NCBI GenBank assembly: GCA_029204225.1
Contig: CM055107.1
Location: 48,060,585 to 48,124,584 of the forward strand
DNA length: 64,000 nucleotides
Origin: Diphasiastrum complanatum
Taxonomy: Eukaryota; Streptophyta; Lycopodiopsida; Lycopodiales; Lycopodiaceae
Direction: 5' to 3'
In this document: positions 59,999 to 64,000 of the stretch, piece after piece
Layout of the letters: the number at the start of each line of letters is the position of its first letter
Position numbering within the stretch: the first letter of the stretch is position 1
Translations under genes and position numbers: made by a program
Notes under the pieces: model-generated
Databases searched by the model: none
Seen by the model: only the letters and a program-made list of their open reading frames with translations
Told to the model about the DNA's origin: nothing

Positions 59999-62226
59999 TT
60001 GTTGTCTCTCTAAGAAATGAGATCATTATCTATTGTTGTGAGAAGTGATTTGGATTGTCTAGAAACACCGTACTGCTTGAAGATAGACCATTTTGAGGAA
60101 TTATCCATTGGGGAAGATCTTTTCTTCATTGTATCGATGAACTGAGATAGATTGAAAGATGCAAATCAATTACTCGTATTAGCTCTGAAATAGGCTCCAA
60201 GACTAGAAGAAAAACTTTGTGTTGTTAGGTGCTTATTGTCTTTCCACTAAACCCATATAGGTTTGCTGCAGTCCATATTGGTGGTATACACTTTAATCAT
60301 GACTAGTATTCAAAATTATTACGACTAGTATTCACAATAATTATGATCAATATCTAATTTATTACCTTTACAATATTCGCGAGTTTGGATAATTTTCTCC
60401 AACCACCAATCATGTAATCTTCCAGACGCATCTCTTAAAAGTCAATCAAATCTTCATCCAATATATGGAAGACATTTTGTATATATCATGCAAAACAAGA
60501 CACTATTAGATACAATAAATATATTTTGACAAAGAAATTACCAAAATATATTCTCAATTGTCATATTTGATCAATCAAGCATGCGAGAGCACAATACAAA
60601 GGAGAAAAAACTATAACATGTGAAATCAAGCATGCATCATCTTTTAAGTCTCCTACTCACATACATGATTACTATAATCTCGATGTTCACAATTAAGCAT
60701 GCAATAGCCAATTAAAGTTGTTTTTTGTTCTCTCTATGCATGCATGCTATGTTATTTTTTGCATGTAATAAATTGATCCAAGAAAGCATACTACATTTCA
60801 ACACACTAAACAACATGTTTGCAATTTAAAAAACATGTGAGATCCCTGTATTTGGAAATGATAAGAGGTTTTTACATGAACTCATACGGGAACAAAATCA
60901 AAGAAAACTTACATGTGCAAAATTTGAGATTTCAACATTTGGAAGACTTCACTTGGAATGCCTAACATCCAAGCCCTAGCTTTAAAACCCCTAACAGCCA
61001 AGCCAAGCCATAAAAGTTTAGACCGCCACCACATTTTGGCCATCAATGTTGACTTTCTTTTAATGCCAACCTCAAAAAATAGTTACATAGTAACACCTTC
61101 ACAAAGCAAGGCCAAAAATTGCAACTTTTCAGGATTTTTAAAAATTGGTCGCTAAATTTTATTTTCCTAGAAATTTTCCAATCAATTCAAGATCTCAATT
61201 TGAATTTCCTCGATACAAATCTCATAGGAACTATTGGATTAAGATTAGGATACATGTGCATGCAACCCAAGGTAAGATAACTAGGGACTTGAATCTGAAT
61301 ATAAGTAGTTTTCAAAATCTCCTCATTGGTAATTTTCAAAAGGTGTTGAAAAAAAATCAAAACACCTCAAATACATCAAATAAAAATCAGCAACATTTGC
61401 ATAAGAAAGTCGACTAGAAAGCAACAACTATACAAACTATCATATCCTACATCCTTACAATGTGTTTCACAAAAAAAATCAACAAATTGATGTGCTAGTA
61501 GAATGAAATACCTTGACCTATACATGAGCTTGCATGTAGATTCCTTTTCTGGTTGCTTGGTTGTTGGAAGGACAAAGGTTTTTACAAGTGCTGCTGGAAT
61601 TGAAATCCGTTCAACAACATATGCAGATCTCCAGTCCCATGACCTCCATCTTACTCAAAAACTCACGTTTCAGGCTCTAAAACAACCTCCTTTTTTTCCA
61701 AAATTAAATATTGACTTATAAATAGTATCTATATTTTGATACAATTGCTTGAGTATACACACAATATAAATTTTTTGCAATATACTTAAAATCAATTGAT
61801 TGACAACAAACAAGCATAGACATCTTGAAGACAAAAAAGAAATGTACCTGCCGACATTGTTGGGAAAAAACAAATCTATCTCTTTGATCCGTCCAAAACT
61901 TTGTGGAGTCATGACAAAATAACCATTCTCATCTTTCTTGACAGTTGCATTGGGACCATTGCAAATAACTTTGAACCAAAATATGAAAAAGTTGAATCCC
62001 CTAATTCCAGCTTCGAGGATGTCATTGATTGTCCCACGAAATCAAGTTAAGAAGAGAGTAAATTGGTGTCAGCCGTACTTGCTCAACCTGCATGGGTAAA
62101 ATTTGCTATGACTCTACACACAACAACAAATAACTGTTCTTGAATATTTGCCTCTGGTTTAAAAGATGGTTCATCAACAATTCCCCCCAATATGGAAATT
62201 CATAAAATATTGATAACCTCTTCATG
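59999..62226. other. No supported gene
   Basis: A+T-rich sequence, probably more retroelement leader at first. Short frames on both strands lack recognisable motifs. Confidence 0.4.
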
Positions 62227-63096
62227 CTAGGAGGGAGTCATCCTAGATCTTGATTGGATCTCCAAATCACTTGCCGCCAATATTAACAAACAAACACACA
62301 CATTTAATTGAGAGTGGGGACATTGACCAACAGCGATCGGGTGGAAGGCATAGAGTGTGGCCCTCATAGACCATCTTTCATGGAGATTGTGAGTGACGTG
62401 CTTGCGAATACTAGCCACAAACGGGGCATGCATTGTAGCCACTAGTTTGGAGCCCTACATTGAAACAAAACAACCGAGTTCATTGTGAGTGTAATGTTCG
62501 AATCGAAAGAAAATTTGTGAATACACATTAGATTTGATACCATCAATCAAACCAATAGCAACAATATATTACCGAAACATTCTCCATATCCAGGAAAGTC
62601 ATGCATCATCCACATCAGGATCCCCTTTACCAAAAAATCTCTTTGTGTGTGTGGTCTTCATATATCCATCACTTGAACTCCTTGCCATAGAATCTTCAGG
62701 TCATCTGCCATGGGAGCCATATACACAACCATACTTTTGGCCTTGCATTTTCCCATGATAAGAAGGGCAAGCATTAGGTGCCCCTTCTTGATAGTTAGCC
62801 ATGTGGAATGTATTGAGAAAAATATAAACACCTATTGTCACAACAACAAATAACTGCCTTTTGCCATGAAAATTTTCCACGCCATGCGATGCGTTATTCA
62901 ATTTCGGTGAAATATTGAGGTTGTGGCAGAGCACACATGGCTTTGCCACAAAAAAACCTCCAGCAACACCGCAGAGCCAGAAGTTTGGGGCTGTGGTCCC
63001 GCATTTTTTCAAAAATAAGTCGACATGTCTAAACCACGCGTGGCTCTGCCACGCTCTCATTTCTGGCCGACTCCCTACCAGCCGTTCACTCCCCAT
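62227..63096 (-). pseudogene. Unrecognised minus-strand coding remnant
   Basis: Two frames, 62701-63096 (including NYQEGAPNACPSYHGKMQGQ and KYGCVYGSHGR) and 62227-62442 (MATMHAPFVASIRKHVTHNL, AFHPIAVGQCPHS). Between them a broken reading such as PEDSMARSSSDGYM can be followed. The composition looks like real protein, perhaps a transposon-encoded one, but I cannot name the family. Confidence 0.35.
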
Positions 63097-63147
63097 ATGT
63101 CAATAATTTCAACAAAAAAAAATAGGCATGGCAGTGCCACGCGTGGC
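62921..63147. repeat. Cluster of GTGGC/GCCAC hairpins and CACGCGTG palindromes
   Basis: TTGTGGCA (62921) pairs with TGCCACAA (62944). CCACGCGTGG (63034-63043) is a 10-bp perfect palindrome overlapping GTGGC TCT GCCAC. GCCACGCGTGGC (63136-63147) is a 12-bp perfect palindrome. The ACGCGT core resembles the CGCG box bound by plant CAMTA factors. It could also be the ends of a small non-autonomous element. Confidence 0.5.
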
Positions 63148-64000
63148 AAATTATTTAAGTATTTCCATTTTTTTTAAAAGTGAATGAATTTGAAGTACCT
63201 CACTATGTTAAATTGGAAATTCGCGTGAAGTAGTTATTAAACAATCTAAAATGATAATGGAAAATTAAGTCATTTGTCACATCAAATTTGAGATTTATTG
63301 TGTGATAGGGGGATTGAATTCAAACAATCCAAATGTACTAACCACGATATTGGTCAATTTTGGTGAGTTATTTTTAAAGCTCATAAGCTTGGCATTAATT
63401 GAATTATGAGCAGCCATAGGGAGCATGAAATTGAAGTTATTTGAACGTACTAAACACAAGATTACTCTAAGTTGATCAATCTAATAACAATGCAATCTCG
63501 ATCTAATCATATATCTATAGCCTTTGGTTGAATCGGCTATGCATTCGGTCAATGTGCTGATTGCAATATATAGAGGGCCAATAAAGACAAAGTGTCAGTG
63601 CCAAGGATGATGTAAAAAACCTTAATAGCATAGGTAAAGTCCATGATCAAAAAATTCATTAATATTCGCATAGTTTAAATTTTTGATATCAATTCAAACA
63701 TTAGTCTTCGAAATTGTTCTATCATTAAAAAAATAAAAAACATGAGAACCTTAGTCAAATTGGTAAGCTCGATTAAAGCCATGAATTTTTATATTTGTAC
63801 CTGGAGTGTACTGAGCCAGCAATACCAACTTCTTGAACCAAGTGCACCAATAGATGCACTTGTATGTCTAAAATAGAAGTCTGAAAATCCCTCTCAAACA
63901 TACATACAGCCTCCACCATGTCTTCATGTTTTTTTTTGCATGTCCGGCTTGCAAATTTCCTTGTTGCATATCCATCTACATCATGTATATAATATATGTT

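Noticed and set aside
63740-63780. tRNA-like phrase TTGGTAAGCTCGATTAAAGCC
   Set aside because: No acceptor stem or T arm could be formed around it.

Overview
The window looks like intergenic chromosome from a land plant with a large, repeat-filled genome. A gymnosperm or similar lineage is plausible, but the sequence alone cannot name a species. The evidence is A+T-rich DNA, decayed LTR retrotransposons of both superfamilies nested in one another, plant-type introns, plant telomere-like motifs (TTTAGGG/CCCTAAA), and pieces of plant genes: an alpha-expansin and a PIF-like bHLH factor. I found no intact protein-coding host gene. Nearly every recognisable coding segment carries stops, frameshifts or truncations.

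Layout. Bases 1-2387 are a partial copy of a block called X here. Bases 2388-6950 belong to a long gypsy-related repeat Z that ends in a fourfold tandem array of primer-binding-site-like leader. Bases 6951-15038 are an 8-kb composite unit Y, copy A, which contains block X. Bases 15039-17756 are a relatively young truncated Copia element that joins Y on its left and an exon-like sequence on its right. Bases 19663-24850 hold Copia material on the minus strand, and 25230-29958 two nested plus-strand Copia elements. Bases 30000-34977 are a diverged relative of Z followed by a gypsy gag. Bases 35757-36832 are a broken expansin gene and 38549-39397 a broken PIF-like gene, both on the minus strand. 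Bases 41905-42400 are a Copia reverse transcriptase remnant. Copy B of Y occupies 43015-51078 and runs into a minus-strand gypsy gag with zinc knuckles, with a putative PBS at 53573-53590. A second copy of Z fills 55345-59998. The last 4 kb hold weak minus-strand coding remnants and a cluster of CACGCGTG palindromes.

How the parts relate. Y is the main organising feature. Its two copies lie 36 kb apart and are very similar by eye. Each carries a foldback MITE, a host-like gene fragment whose five exons are joined by phase-0 introns, an arm of Copia reverse transcriptase, a (GT)n/(GA)n tract, and the same zinc-knuckle gag end. In copy B the reverse-transcriptase arm is present on both sides in opposite orientation, making a giant inverted repeat. 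In copy A the left arm is cut short where it joins the Z array, and the gag end is replaced by a Copia LTR. Both copies share the same frameshift in exon 2 of the gene fragment, so the fragment was already broken before it was duplicated. A third family, Z, carries an open frame that is conserved between close and distant copies and lies upstream of the PBS-like sequence.
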